Shown here in pieces: positions 36,619 to 36,707 of a DNA stretch of 36,707 nucleotides (position 1 is the first letter of the stretch; each line of letters starts with the position of its first letter). The DNA comes from a virus, in IMG/VR virus record IMGVR_UViG_3300045051_000005, positions 1 through 36,707 of that record; one strand, written 5' to 3'. A program made the translations under genes and the position numbers. The notes beneath the pieces were generated by a model that did no database searches, was not told the DNA's origin, and was given only the letters and a program-made list of their open reading frames with translations.

Positions 36619-36707
36619 CAGAAGTTCCCTGCGTAGATGTTGAACCGCTGCTTGTTCGCCACGATGCCGTAGGGCAGGCTCATGATGTCGTTCGGGTTGT
36701 TGATCCG
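36581..36707. repeat. Right copy of the 127-bp terminal direct repeat
   Basis: Identical to bases 1-127. It shows directly how the gp10-like start and the gp4-like stop overlap in the closed circle. Confidence 0.95.
36618..36707 (-). CDS. 3' end of the gp4-like gene (duplicate by circle overlap)
   Basis: The last 30 codons (including stop) of the gp4-like gene at bases 38-127, repeated because the window overlaps itself. It is not a second gene. Confidence 0.93.
   Translation of the reverse strand, partial: RINNPNDIMSLPYGIVANKQRFNIYAGNF

Noticed and set aside
34636-36636. A 666-codon plus-strand frame opposite the fibre and gp10-like genes
   Set aside because: Both genes on the minus strand match known virion families; this frame is a complement shadow.
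1-36707. Integrase, attachment site or tRNA genes
   Set aside because: I looked for tyrosine or serine recombinase motifs and for cloverleaf-like sequences with CCA ends and found none that I could support by reading.

Overview
The window is one complete, circularly closed genome of a tailed phage with a P22-type (short-tailed, podovirus-like) virion. The last 127 bases repeat the first 127, so the unit is a 36,580-bp circle. I see no integrase, excisionase, partition gene, tRNA, CRISPR array or transposase, so a strictly lytic life style is plausible but not proven. GC-rich codon use, E. coli-like sigma-70 promoters, strong AGGAG ribosome sites and the P22-like virion point to a Gram-negative, probably proteobacterial host. 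The host cannot be named from the sequence.

Late half (minus strand). Transcription starts at about 9.76 kb, runs down to base 1, crosses the circle junction and continues from 36.6 to 24.16 kb. The order is small terminase, three tiny genes, large terminase, three small basic proteins, a GroES-like co-chaperonin, P22-type portal, a DUF5856-like protein, a small protein, scaffold, P22-type coat, two small proteins, gp4-like and gp10-like head-completion/tail-hub proteins. It continues with a fibre with an anchor domain, a beta-rich protein, a cupin, three ejection proteins, four fibre-like tail proteins, two small proteins and a lysis cassette (XhlA-like protein, M15 endolysin, 3-TM holin). 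This is the P22 order with a fibre gene where P22 has its needle. Many genes are joined by 1- to 4-base stop/start overlaps, and two UUCG-loop terminators flank the gene behind the coat gene.

Early half (mainly plus strand, 10.4-24.2 kb). A compositionally distinct block (10.4-12.6 kb) encodes small unknown proteins, a protein with two cysteine clusters and a helix-turn-helix regulator. It is followed by small genes and then an inverted 2.5-kb primase/helicase gene with its own leader ORF and terminators. Next is a ribbon-helix-helix regulator and a replication module: RecB-like nuclease (DUF2800), ssDNA-binding protein (DUF2815), family-B-like DNA polymerase, DUF3310, VRR-NUC nuclease, SNF2-type helicase and MazG-like pyrophosphohydrolase. 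It ends with a string of overlapping small genes that collide tail to tail with the holin gene.

Control region. The 670-bp divergent intergenic region (9757-10427) carries seven copies of the palindrome ACCC-NNN-GGGT. One lies exactly in the spacer of a near-consensus promoter for the early genes and another lies just upstream of an extended -10 promoter for the terminase genes. With the nearby helix-turn-helix gene this looks like a dedicated early/late switch. A second control point at 15.84-15.87 kb has a 9/10 inverted repeat over two overlapping divergent promoters, beside the ribbon-helix-helix gene.
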